Assembly (NCBI GenBank): GCA_013415575.1
Contig: JAAEES010000027.1
Span: 1-11,848, forward strand
Reading direction: 5' to 3'
Source of the DNA: Methanomicrobiales archaeon
Lineage (GTDB): Archaea > Halobacteriota > Methanomicrobia > Methanomicrobiales > Methanospirillaceae
Length of the DNA: 11,848 nt
Part shown: piece by piece, positions 5,898 through 11,848 of the stretch
Layout: the number at the start of each line of letters is the position of its first letter
Position numbering within the stretch: the stretch's first letter is position 1
Notes under the pieces: generated by a model
The model's database searches: none
What the model saw: the letters and a program-made list of their open reading frames with translations, nothing else
Told to the model about the DNA's origin: nothing
Position numbers and translations under genes: made by a program

Positions 5898-7424
5898 ATG
5901 AAACTCACCACAAAGCTGATCGATATCGGAACCCGCGAAGTATTGCTCAATATCGAGGATGCCCGGAGCATCGGTGTACTTGCCGGGGACCGCGTCCAAA
6001 TCCTCAACGAGAAAACCGGCGTCTCGGTGGCAGCATTCGTTGATACCACCACCTCGCTCATCTCCCGGGGTGTGGTTGGTATCTACCGGATTACCGATGA
6101 GAAGCTCGGTGTCGTTGAAGGAGATCCGGTCGAAGTCAGGCTTGCCGAGAGACCGACTTCACTCCAGTTCATCAAGAAGAAGATGGATGGAGAACGCCTG
6201 ACCAAGGACGAGACCTTTGCCATCATCCGGGATGTGGTGAATGAGGATCTCACGCCAGCAGAGCTGACCGCGTACATCACGGCCTCCTACATCAACGCCA
6301 TGGACATGGATGAGGTGGAGCACCTCACCAGGGCCATGGTCGAAACCGGGGAACAGCTCACTTTCCACACTCATCCAATCGTCGACAAACACTCGATAGG
6401 GGGGGTTCCGGGAAATAAAATATCACTCCTCGTGGTACCGATCATTGCGGCAAGCGGCCTGAAGATTCCAAAGACAAGCTCCCGGGCGATCACCGGTGCC
6501 GGCGGGACGGCAGACCTGATGGAGGTCCTGGCCCCGGTTGAATTCTCCGCAACAGAGGTCCAGAAGATGACGCTAAAGGTCGGTGGCGCGATCGTATGGG
6601 GAGGTGCAACCAACATCGCACCAGCTGATGATCGCATTATCATCCAGGAGTATCCCTTCCGGATCGACGCCCGCGGCCAGATGCTGGCCAGCGTGATGGC
6701 CAAAAAATTTGCTGTCGGTGCCGACCTCGTGGTCATCGATATTCCTATCGGAGAGCATGCTAAAGTCCCGAATGTCCAGGAAGGCAGGAAACTGGCACGT
6801 GAATTCATCGAGATCGGGGAGCGGCTGAATATGCGGGTGGAATGTGCCCTGACGTATGGGGATTCTCCGGTCGGGAGGAGTATCGGCCCGAACCTTGAGG
6901 TACAGGAAGCACTCCGCAGCCTCGAAGGAGCTGAGACTCCGGGATCGCTCCTCCAGAAAAGTGCGGCCATCGCCGGTATCGCTCTGGAGATGTCCGGCAA
7001 GGCACCTCACGGAACAGGAAGCCAGATGGCGATGGAGATCCTGAAGAGCGGGAAAGCTCTCGCCAAATTCCGTGAGATCATTGAGATCCAGGGAGGAGAT
7101 CCCGCCGTGAAGTCCGAGGATATCCTCCCCGGGAAGTACGAATTCGTGGTCAACGCCCCTGCCAGTGGGTATGTCGTAGAGATGAACAACCAGGCCCTCA
7201 TCAGCCTGGCACGCAATGCCGGAGCCCCCCACGACCGCGGTGCAGGCGTCCTCCTGCATGCCAAGAAGGGGAACCGGGTGGAGAAGGGTGAGCCGATCTT
7301 CACCATCTATGCCGAACGGAACTGGCGGCTCCAGAAGGCGATTGAGGAGGGAAGACGCCTGATGCCGGTGCTGGTGGAAGGCATGCTGCTCGACCGCGTG
7401 CCCCACGAGATGAAGTGGGAATAA
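5898..7424 (+). CDS. deoA: AMP phosphorylase
   Basis: A 508-residue enzyme, full length for archaeal AMP phosphorylase. It splits AMP (and other NMPs) with phosphate into base and ribose-1,5-bisphosphate, which R15P isomerase and form III RuBisCO then turn into 3-phosphoglycerate. Those partner genes are not in this window. It has an N-terminal domain of about 85 residues typical of the archaeal family, a helical domain at about 90-155, and the catalytic domain with KHSIGGVPGNK (164-174) and SSRAITGAGGTADLMEVL (194-211). Asp257 in RIDARGQ lies where the family has its general-acid Asp. A C-terminal swivel domain covers about 420-490. ATG 5898 has GGAG 10 nt upstream (5884-5887). The length and the SSRAIT motif separate it from bacterial thymidine phosphorylase. 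It is transcribed alone. Confidence 0.95.
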   Translation: MKLTTKLIDIGTREVLLNIEDARSIGVLAGDRVQILNEKTGVSVAAFVDTTTSLISRGVVGIYRITDEKLGVVEGDPVEVRLAERPTSLQFIKKKMDGERLTKDETFAIIRDVVNEDLTPAELTAYITASYINAMDMDEVEHLTRAMVETGEQLTFHTHPIVDKHSIGGVPGNKISLLVVPIIAASGLKIPKTSSRAITGAGGTADLMEVLAPVEFSATEVQKMTLKVGGAIVWGGATNIAPADDRIIIQEYPFRIDARGQMLASVMAKKFAVGADLVVIDIPIGEHAKVPNVQEGRKLAREFIEIGERLNMRVECALTYGDSPVGRSIGPNLEVQEALRSLEGAETPGSLLQKSAAIAGIALEMSGKAPHGTGSQMAMEILKSGKALAKFREIIEIQGGDPAVKSEDILPGKYEFVVNAPASGYVVEMNNQALISLARNAGAPHDRGAGVLLHAKKGNRVEKGEPIFTIYAERNWRLQKAIEEGRRLMPVLVEGMLLDRVPHEMKWE

Positions 7425-7446
7425 TCTCCCCATATTTTCCGGCGTC

Positions 7447-7452
7447 TTTTTT
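7447..7452 (+). terminator. Poly-T terminator of AMP phosphorylase
   Basis: A T6 tract lies 22 nt past the stop codon, in the short gap before the opposing tRNA-Arg. Confidence 0.45.
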
Positions 7453-7524
7453 CGATCACATTCGGGTTACTGGAACTTCAAGAGAACATAACGGATGAAA
7501 ATGAAGGTTTCTGCCGACATCAAG

Positions 7525-7596
7525 CGGACCCAGCGGGAATCGAACCCGCGTCCTTGGGTCCGAAGCCCAAGAGGATATCCTCTACCCTATGGATCC
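7525..7596 (-). tRNA. tRNA-Arg (anticodon TCG)
   Basis: Folded by eye on the minus strand as 72 nt. Acceptor stem GGATCCA (7590-7596) pairs with TGGGTCC (7526-7532), including one G-T pair; the discriminator is G (7525). The anticodon stem TTGGG/CCCAA holds loop CTTCGGA, giving anticodon TCG (Arg, CGN codons). The T stem GCGGG/CCCGC holds TTCGATT. CCA is not encoded. A register starting 4 nt further upstream gives two G-G clashes in the acceptor stem and was discarded. Confidence 0.95.
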
Positions 7597-7615
7597 GTCC
7601 CTTTCATTGGCATCA

Positions 7616-7627
7616 TAAGATATTAAG
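7616..7627. promoter_or_regulatory. Shared, near-palindromic TATA element between tRNA-Arg and the dcd-like gene
   Basis: TAAGATATTAAG reads as CTTAATATCTTA on the other strand, so it is TATA-like both ways. Its centre is about 26 nt from the tRNA-Arg 5' end and about 32 nt from the dcd-like ATG (7654). Both distances fit archaeal promoters with very short or no leaders. The two genes are only 57 bp apart and no other TATA-like site is evident there. Confidence 0.5.
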
Positions 7628-7653
7628 CATTTTCCGGGATACTACTCTATGGG

Positions 7654-8091
7654 ATGATCCTCTCCTCACAGGAAATTAAGAGAAGGCTTGGAGAGCGTAG
7701 CCAGGACGGCGCACTGGTCATCAGGCCGTACGCGCCTGAGTGTCTGCAGCCGGCATCATACGACCTCCGCATCGCAGAAGACCTGGAGCTGCTTCAGGGA
7801 ATCTGCACACTCGCCCATTCCCTTGAACAGGTTGAACTCCCTGCTGACCTTGCCGCCACCCTCCGAACCCGATCCTCGTTCGGGAGGCGAGGTGTCCTGG
7901 TAACCGCAGGGTTCGTTGATCCCGGGTTTCGCGGACAGCTGACGCTGGGACTAATAAATATGGGCCCGACACCGCTTACCGTCCGGAAGTATGACCGGGT
8001 GGTCCAGATGATCATCCACGAGGTTGCTGGAGCAGGGCATGCCTACGAGGGGAGATACCAGGACAGCACCGGGGCTGTCGGGGCCAGGTGA
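7654..8091 (+). CDS. dcd: dCTP deaminase/dUTPase-family protein, short and lacking the usual catalytic Glu
   Basis: A 145-residue trimeric-fold nucleotide hydrolase relative. Family signatures are LQPASYDLRI (31-40), the phosphate-binding RSSFGR (73-78) and TAGFVDPGFRGQLTL (84-98). True dCTP deaminases read TLE[IL] at the end of that segment, with the Glu needed for deamination; here it is TLGL, with Gly99. It is also about 40 residues shorter than usual, mainly missing a loop between residues 40 and 52. The C-terminal GRYQDSTGAVGAR resembles the family's closing segment. It may therefore be a dUTPase-only enzyme or a non-catalytic paralogue; by family name it would be annotated as dcd. The ATG at 7649 stops at once, so 7654 is the start, probably leaderless. 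nrpR follows after 3 nt, so the two are likely one operon. Confidence 0.8.
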   Translation: MILSSQEIKRRLGERSQDGALVIRPYAPECLQPASYDLRIAEDLELLQGICTLAHSLEQVELPADLAATLRTRSSFGRRGVLVTAGFVDPGFRGQLTLGLINMGPTPLTVRKYDRVVQMIIHEVAGAGHAYEGRYQDSTGAVGAR

Positions 8092-8094
8092 CCC

Positions 8095-9045
8095 ATGATA
8101 CGAACCGAGAGAAAATACATCGAGATCCTCAGGATACTGAAGGAACACAGGGAGCCGATGGGAGCAAAGCGGCTGTCAGAACTGATGGCTGAACGCGGGT
8201 TTGTCCTGAGCGACCGGGCAGTGCAGTACTACCTCCGGTACCTGGATGAGATGGGATTCACCGAGAAAGTCGGAAATCTTGGGAGGATACTCACCCCTTA
8301 CGGCATGACCGAGACCGAGAGTGCACTCGTTGGAGAACGTATCGGATTCATCATCTCAAAACTCGAGCGCCTGGCCTTCAGAAGCACGTTTGACCCGGTA
8401 ACCCAGACCGGCGATGTCGCCTACAATCTCTCCCTGGTACCCGAAGAACGGCTTGATACTGCCCTCGCAGCATTCGACGAGGTTGTCCGGGCCGGATGCG
8501 GTTTTTTCTCATCATACCGGGTCATTGATGATGATCCGCGTATTCCTGAGGGAAGCGCAGGCATCATGACCGTATGCAGTATCACCATGGATGGCGTTTT
8601 CCAGGGCCGGGGAATCCCGGTGAAGATGGCATTCGGAGGGAGACTTGCTATCGAGCACGGAGAGCCGATACAATTTGTCGACCTCATCGGGTATCGGGGG
8701 ACAACGATCGATCCCCTGCAACTCTTCATATCAGCCGGCCTCACTTCGGTCGGTGAGATGGTTTCAACCGGAACGGGAATAGCGCTGGCAAATGTGCGCG
8801 AGGTTCCTGCGGCTGCGGAAAAGAAAGTAAGGGAGACCATCGCGCAGATGCGGAAGAGCGGTTTTATTTTTCCGGTGACCATGGGAATATCGCCCTTCAA
8901 TCTTCCTTCAGATCCCTACCGCCTTTCCATCGTGTCGTATTCCGGCATGAATTTCGTTGCTGCGGTTGTGGAGAAGGGAATTCCAATCAGGACAGAGATC
9001 GGTGCAGGTAATATAGCGTTCTCAAAAATTGTCCAATCCGGCTGA
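8095..9045 (+). CDS. nrpR: NrpR-type nitrogen repressor (single NrpR domain)
   Basis: A 316-residue transcription factor. In methanogens NrpR represses nitrogen-fixation and ammonium-assimilation genes by binding operators near their promoters, and 2-oxoglutarate (nitrogen shortage) releases it. The N-terminal winged helix covers about 1-75, with the recognition region around LSELMAERGFVLSDRAVQYY. One NrpR (DUF128) domain covers about 80-312, including GYRGTTIDPLQLF and SAGLTSVGEMVSTGTGIA. With one ligand domain it matches the NrpRI layout of Methanosarcina rather than the two-domain Methanococcus protein; a separate NrpRII may exist elsewhere. ATG 8095 lies 3 nt after the dcd-like stop with AGGTGA just upstream, so translation is probably coupled. 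The link to a nucleotide gene has no obvious regulatory reason. Confidence 0.92.
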   Translation: MIRTERKYIEILRILKEHREPMGAKRLSELMAERGFVLSDRAVQYYLRYLDEMGFTEKVGNLGRILTPYGMTETESALVGERIGFIISKLERLAFRSTFDPVTQTGDVAYNLSLVPEERLDTALAAFDEVVRAGCGFFSSYRVIDDDPRIPEGSAGIMTVCSITMDGVFQGRGIPVKMAFGGRLAIEHGEPIQFVDLIGYRGTTIDPLQLFISAGLTSVGEMVSTGTGIALANVREVPAAAEKKVRETIAQMRKSGFIFPVTMGISPFNLPSDPYRLSIVSYSGMNFVAAVVEKGIPIRTEIGAGNIAFSKIVQSG

Positions 9046-9070
9046 AATGGATGGGCGGAGTCGCGCCTGT

Positions 9071-10178
9071 TCAGCCGGTTGTCTTTGTTTTCGCTACCTG
9101 GTCACGGATCTTCCGAAGGGATTCAATCCTGGGGAACCGGTCGAGGCCTGAAAGGACGATAAGAATGGCGATGAACCGGGTACCGCTGAGGGGATAATCT
9201 CCCGATCGCACTTCCTGCCCGCTGATGCTCCTGTCGATCCAGTGGCGGACGGTCATATATCCCCGCATGCTCAGTTCGTGGGGTGGGCCGGCTACCAGGA
9301 CCAGGGCTTTTTTTGCGCCTTTAAGTTCACAGGATATGGATATTCCTTCATCGACTGCTTTCCTGGCCATGGTGACCATCCGTGATGCTCTCTGGTGACT
9401 CTCCTGGATGGTGTGGCCCACCGGGCGGAGCCGGGTGATGAGATCGGGTTTGGCTGCCGGGATGTGTTCCCGGTCATAGCCGATGGCGATGCATCCCATT
9501 CCCCGGATGGTGTTCAGCACCTCGCCGGCATCGAGTGCCACCTCGGCAGCCTCGGTTCCGGGCCGGTCGCTCACTTCACCTGCCCGCAGCAGGAGGCTGA
9601 TCTGCCGGGCTATCATAGTGTTGATACCCGCATACCCGGCCGGAATCTTTTCGATAGGTGGAGCCTGTTTCTGCCACGGGAGCCTGATTTCGCGATCTCC
9701 TCCTTTAACCTCCTCTTCTTCCTTATGAATCCTGGCCCGGTCGTACCAGAGCTCGTTGTCGTAGAGAAAGATGCCATCCAGCATCGGAATAAGAGCATCG
9801 ATCGAATTTGCAGCACGGGCCAGAACCGCTTCACCCTCCCTGGTGCAGGGCAGGGTGAGGAGCCCGAATACCGGTTCGGTCATCCGATCCCGGATGTGCT
9901 GAACGAGATCCGGGATGAGGGAAGCCATGCCCCCGCCCATACCGCTGACGATTACCAGGGCATCGATGTCCCCGGGGTCGAGTGAAAAAGGGATCGAGAG
10001 ACTGATAGAAGATACGGTTCTCGGGAGGTATGGTCTGCAGGGCATTCAGATCATCCGCGGTGCTGTCCACCGCAACGGCATCTGTGCACCGCAGGGAACG
10101 GGACCTGATATCCTGGATGGTGAGGGCATCCGCTATCCGGCACCCGGCTCCACCGATTCCAACCAGTAAAATTCTCAT
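9071..10178 (-). CDS. Non-canonical tubulin/FtsZ-superfamily protein, reading frame broken by one base
   Basis: The reading frame is in two pieces. From ATG 10178 the first frame gives MRILLVGIGGAGCRIADAL, the glycine-rich nucleotide-binding start of tubulin/FtsZ proteins. The second frame, ending at TGA 9071-9073, gives IDALVIVSGMGGGMASLIPD, then LDAGEVLNTIRGMGCIAIGY (the T7/H8 region, FtsZ-like DFADV replaced by DAGEV) and ELKGAKKALVLVAGPPHELS (the FtsZ C-terminal subdomain). Skipping one base between about 10045 and 9975 joins them into 368 residues, normal for the family. A5 (9985-9989) and C4/G4 (9970-9977) runs lie there, so sequencing error is possible, as are true loss or programmed +1 shifting. 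The canonical GGGTGTG loop is GGGMASL. GGGAG lies 5 nt before ATG 10178, which is preferred to ATG 10190. Proteins of this class may act as cytoskeletal GTPases; the role here is unknown. Confidence 0.75.
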
Positions 10179-10223
10179 ATACGCTCCCATCTCCCCTGAA
10201 ATACCGGATGGCCGGACGGTTCG

Positions 10224-10231
10224 TTAAATTA
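10224..10231 (-). promoter_or_regulatory. TATA box of the tubulin-like gene
   Basis: TAATTTAA on the minus strand is centred about 50 nt before ATG 10178, predicting a start near 10201 and a leader of about 23 nt that includes the GGGAG ribosome-binding site. The element is nearly palindromic and could also fire rightward. Confidence 0.5.
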
Positions 10232-10307
10232 CCATAGCACGGGGGAAAGAAAAAGACTATCGCCAGATGGTCCCGATTTCCAGCAATGAAACCGGATACG
10301 TGTGGTT

Positions 10308-10386
10308 CTGATACCCGTTGACCCTGCCGAGACCGGAGAGAGGAGTCCGGGAGGGGGAAGATAATTTCCGTCGTAGCTGGTATCAG
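10308..10386. repeat. 8-bp inverted repeat enclosing a small hairpin upstream of mer
   Basis: CTGATACC (10308-10315) and GGTATCAG (10379-10386) are perfect complements 63 nt apart. Inside lies CCGGA (10333-10337)/TCCGG (10346-10350). The whole lies upstream of the mer TATA box, so it is not in the mer mRNA. It could be a protein-binding dyad, part of an untranslated RNA, or chance. Confidence 0.25.
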
Positions 10387-10418
10387 CCGGGAAAATTCTG
10401 AAACTAAAAATCATAAGC

Positions 10419-10427
10419 TATTTAATT
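10419..10427 (+). promoter_or_regulatory. TATA box of mer
   Basis: TATTTAATT is preceded by the A-rich AAACTAAAAATCATAA. Transcription would start near 10447, just before the ribosome-binding site. An alternative box in the A-rich stretch near 10411 would give a slightly longer leader. Confidence 0.5.
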
Positions 10428-10448
10428 TTGCGCTCGATATGTAACAGT

Positions 10449-10455
10449 GAGGTGA
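10449..10455 (+). promoter_or_regulatory. Shine-Dalgarno that fixes the TTG start of mer
   Basis: GAGGTGA lies 6 nt before TTG 10462. No ATG or GTG in frame lies between it and the conserved N-terminal residues, so the TTG is the only credible start. Confidence 0.7.
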
Positions 10456-10461
10456 CAAACC

Positions 10462-11451
10462 TTGTCTTATGGAATAGAATTTGTGCCTGGAAACATTAAT
10501 GTCAAACAGGTCGTGAAATTCTGCAAACTTGCCGAGTCCAAGGACATCGACTTTGCGTGGATCACGAACCACTACAACAACCGCCACTGCTACCCAACCC
10601 TCGCCATGATTGCCGCTAACACCGACAGCCTCAAGATGGGTCCGGGAATCATGAACACCTTCACCGACACCCCTGCTGCCATCGCATCCTTCATGGCAAC
10701 CCTCAATGAAATCTCCGACGGACGTGCCGTGCTGGGTATCGGTCCGGGAGACCTCTCGACCCTGCCGAAGCTCGCCATCCAGGGCGAGAAGCCGGTCGCC
10801 CGCCTCGAGGAGGGAATCGTCCAGATCAGGAGGCTCCTCGCAGGTGAAGAGATCAAGAAGACCGGGCAGATGCAGTTCTTCGACTATGACGGCGCCAAGC
10901 TGACCGGTGTCACGCTGCCCGGCAAGAAGGGCATCCCGGTGTACGTCGGTGCCCAGGGCCCCAAGATGCTCGAGCTGGCCGGAAAGATCGGTGACGGATC
11001 GCTCATCAATGCATCCAACCCGAAGGACTTCGAGATCGCCATCCCCATCATCAAGCAGGCTGAGGCAGCTGCCGGAAAGAAGGGTCACGATGTCGGTGCC
11101 TACACCGCAATCTCGGTCGACAAGGACAAGAAGAAGGCAATGAATGCCGCAAAGATCGTTGCCGCCTTCATCGCCGCCGGCTCCCCGCCGCCGCTCCTTC
11201 AGCGCCACGGACTCGACATGGGCAATGTGGCAAAGATCAAGGACGCGCTTGCCCGCTTCGACTTCAAGGCTGTTGGAGGTCTCGTTGGTGACAAGGAGAT
11301 CGAAGCCTTCACCATTGCCGGCACTCCCGAGGAATGTGGCCAGAAGTGCCAGGACCTGATGAAGGCCGGTGTGACACAGGTCATCTTCGGTTCTCCGCTC
11401 GGTCCCGACATGACCAACTCCATCCGCCTCATCGGCAAGTACATCGTCTGA
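10462..11451 (+). CDS. mer: F420-dependent methylenetetrahydromethanopterin reductase
   Basis: A 329-residue enzyme, full length for Mer. It reduces methylene-H4MPT to methyl-H4MPT with reduced F420 in the cytoplasm, in the CO2-reducing methanogenesis pathway. It belongs to the luciferase-like (bacterial luciferase/Mer/Adf) TIM-barrel superfamily. Supporting segments are the N-terminus SYGIEFVPGNINV (2-14), AWITNHYNNRHCYP (32-45), GPGIMNTFTDTP (60-71), LGIGPGD (91-97), IPVYVGAQGPKMLELAG (158-174) and the C-terminal ITSP-type region VIFGSPLGPDMTNS (307-320). It starts with TTG 10462, unusual for such an abundant enzyme but set by GAGGTGA upstream. The codon choice is strongly biased, as in the S-layer gene, which fits high expression. 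It is monocistronic: its own TATA box lies upstream and a T7 tract follows the stop. Confidence 0.96.
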   Translation: MSYGIEFVPGNINVKQVVKFCKLAESKDIDFAWITNHYNNRHCYPTLAMIAANTDSLKMGPGIMNTFTDTPAAIASFMATLNEISDGRAVLGIGPGDLSTLPKLAIQGEKPVARLEEGIVQIRRLLAGEEIKKTGQMQFFDYDGAKLTGVTLPGKKGIPVYVGAQGPKMLELAGKIGDGSLINASNPKDFEIAIPIIKQAEAAAGKKGHDVGAYTAISVDKDKKKAMNAAKIVAAFIAAGSPPPLLQRHGLDMGNVAKIKDALARFDFKAVGGLVGDKEIEAFTIAGTPEECGQKCQDLMKAGVTQVIFGSPLGPDMTNSIRLIGKYIV

Positions 11452-11476
11452 GATTCCTATCAGAACAAAACTCACC

Positions 11477-11483
11477 TTTTTTT
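11477..11483 (+). terminator. Poly-T terminator of mer
   Basis: A T7 tract begins 26 nt after the mer stop and just before the next TATA box. Confidence 0.6.
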
Positions 11484-11489
11484 CAGAGA

Positions 11490-11498
11490 ATTTTAATA
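11490..11498 (+). promoter_or_regulatory. TATA box of the GalT-like gene
   Basis: ATTTTAATA is centred about 35 nt before ATG 11529, implying a leader of only about 9 nt. Confidence 0.5.
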
Positions 11499-11528
11499 GA
11501 TTGCCTTCGAATGGGAACCTGAAGGACC

Positions 11529-11848
11529 ATGTTTTCGGTGAGCGAGGTGACCGTAGGGACCAGCCGGCTCCAGCTCCGGGAAGAACTGCTGACCGGTCAC
11601 CGGTGCAAGATATCCCCCTCACGCCTGAACAGAAGGCTGGACTCCGTATACCGGCCACCTCCCCCCGCACCGGACTGCCCGTTCTGCAGGGAAAAGGTCT
11701 TCTCGGCCACACCCACGTTTTCCAACGGAGATCGGATCTGCATCGGGGAAAGCGTGACCTTCCCGAACCTGTTCCCATTCGCAGAATGGCATACCGTGAC
11801 AGTTATTACCGCCCGGCACGATGCAGGGGTGTTTTCACGGTCCGAGAT
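11529..11848 (+). CDS. Galactose-1-phosphate uridylyltransferase-like protein (5' part, cut by window edge)
   Basis: From ATG 11529 the frame stays open to the window end, giving 106 residues. It shows CPFC (about 49-52), the first half of the Zn site in GalT-type HIT-superfamily proteins, followed by VTFPNLFPFAEWHTVTVITARH (about 75-96), matching the 'FPN-FPF...H-V-V' segment of the family. The catalytic HxHxQ-type motif would lie beyond the window, so activity cannot be judged. GalT proteins transfer UMP between UDP-glucose and galactose-1-phosphate; many archaeal members have unproven substrates. GGA lies just upstream of the ATG as a weak ribosome-binding site. It has its own promoter and is separated from mer by a poly-T tract. 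Confidence 0.7.
   Translation, partial: MFSVSEVTVGTSRLQLREELLTGHRCKISPSRLNRRLDSVYRPPPPAPDCPFCREKVFSATPTFSNGDRICIGESVTFPNLFPFAEWHTVTVITARHDAGVFSRSE

Noticed and set aside
6573..7433. Minus-strand open frame of 286 codons
   Set aside because: Antisense of the AMP phosphorylase gene, with no recognisable domain.
9831..10045. Treating the two pieces of the tubulin-like gene as separate genes
   Set aside because: A start at 10045 would lack the nucleotide-binding N-terminus, which is present intact in the other frame just upstream; a single broken gene explains both.
10411..11778. Minus-strand open frame of 455 codons
   Set aside because: It is the shadow of mer, whose strong codon bias leaves few stops on the other strand; it also crosses the promoter and terminator.
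1..11848. CRISPR array, insertion sequence, prophage or defence island
   Set aside because: No regular repeat-spacer pattern, terminal inverted repeats, transposase, integrase or phage-like genes were seen; all genes look like chromosomal housekeeping or envelope genes.

Overview
The window looks like ordinary chromosomal DNA from a methanogenic archaeon, most likely of the order Methanomicrobiales. The main evidence is F420-dependent methylene-H4MPT reductase (Mer), an archaeal-type thymidylate synthase, AMP phosphorylase, the nitrogen repressor NrpR, the C/D-box RNP pair Nop5/fibrillarin, and an S-layer protein with a DUF3821-like N-terminus and a PGF-CTERM tail. Upstream regions carry archaeal TATA boxes, genes end in short poly-T tracts, and the tRNAs do not encode CCA. 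The genus cannot be fixed from the sequence alone. No insertion sequence, CRISPR array, phage gene or rRNA was seen.

Layout. 2-295: 3' end of a membrane protein. 336-1816: nop5 and fibrillarin, overlapping by ATGA. 1909-1981: tRNA-Gln(CTG), minus strand. 2014-2751: thymidylate synthase, minus strand. 2752-3165: long intergenic region with the S-layer promoter and a leader that contains an 11-nt direct repeat and a 30-codon upstream ORF. 3166-5673: S-layer protein, followed by tandem hairpins and poly-T. 5898-7424: AMP phosphorylase. 7525-7596: tRNA-Arg(TCG), minus strand, divergent from a dCTP deaminase/dUTPase-family gene (7654-8091) and nrpR (8095-9045), which form a tight pair. 9071-10178: tubulin/FtsZ-superfamily gene, minus strand, with a one-base frame break. 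10462-11451: mer. 11529 to the end: 5' part of a GalT-like gene.

How the genes relate. nop5 and fibrillarin encode two of the three core proteins that guide 2'-O-methylation of rRNA and tRNA. Thymidylate synthase, the dCTP deaminase/dUTPase-like protein and AMP phosphorylase all act in nucleotide metabolism but sit in separate transcription units. mer is a core step of methanogenesis, and the S-layer gene builds the cell envelope; both have strong expression signals. NrpR would repress nitrogen genes when nitrogen is plentiful; no GGAA-N6-TTCC operator was found in the window.

The points most worth following up are the S-layer leader (uORF ending on the S-layer start codon, plus the repeat), the complete lack of N-glycosylation sequons in the S-layer protein, the frame-broken non-canonical tubulin homologue, the missing catalytic Glu in the dCTP deaminase-like protein, and a four-Cys tail on thymidylate synthase. 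I did not find a convincing wholly new multi-gene system.
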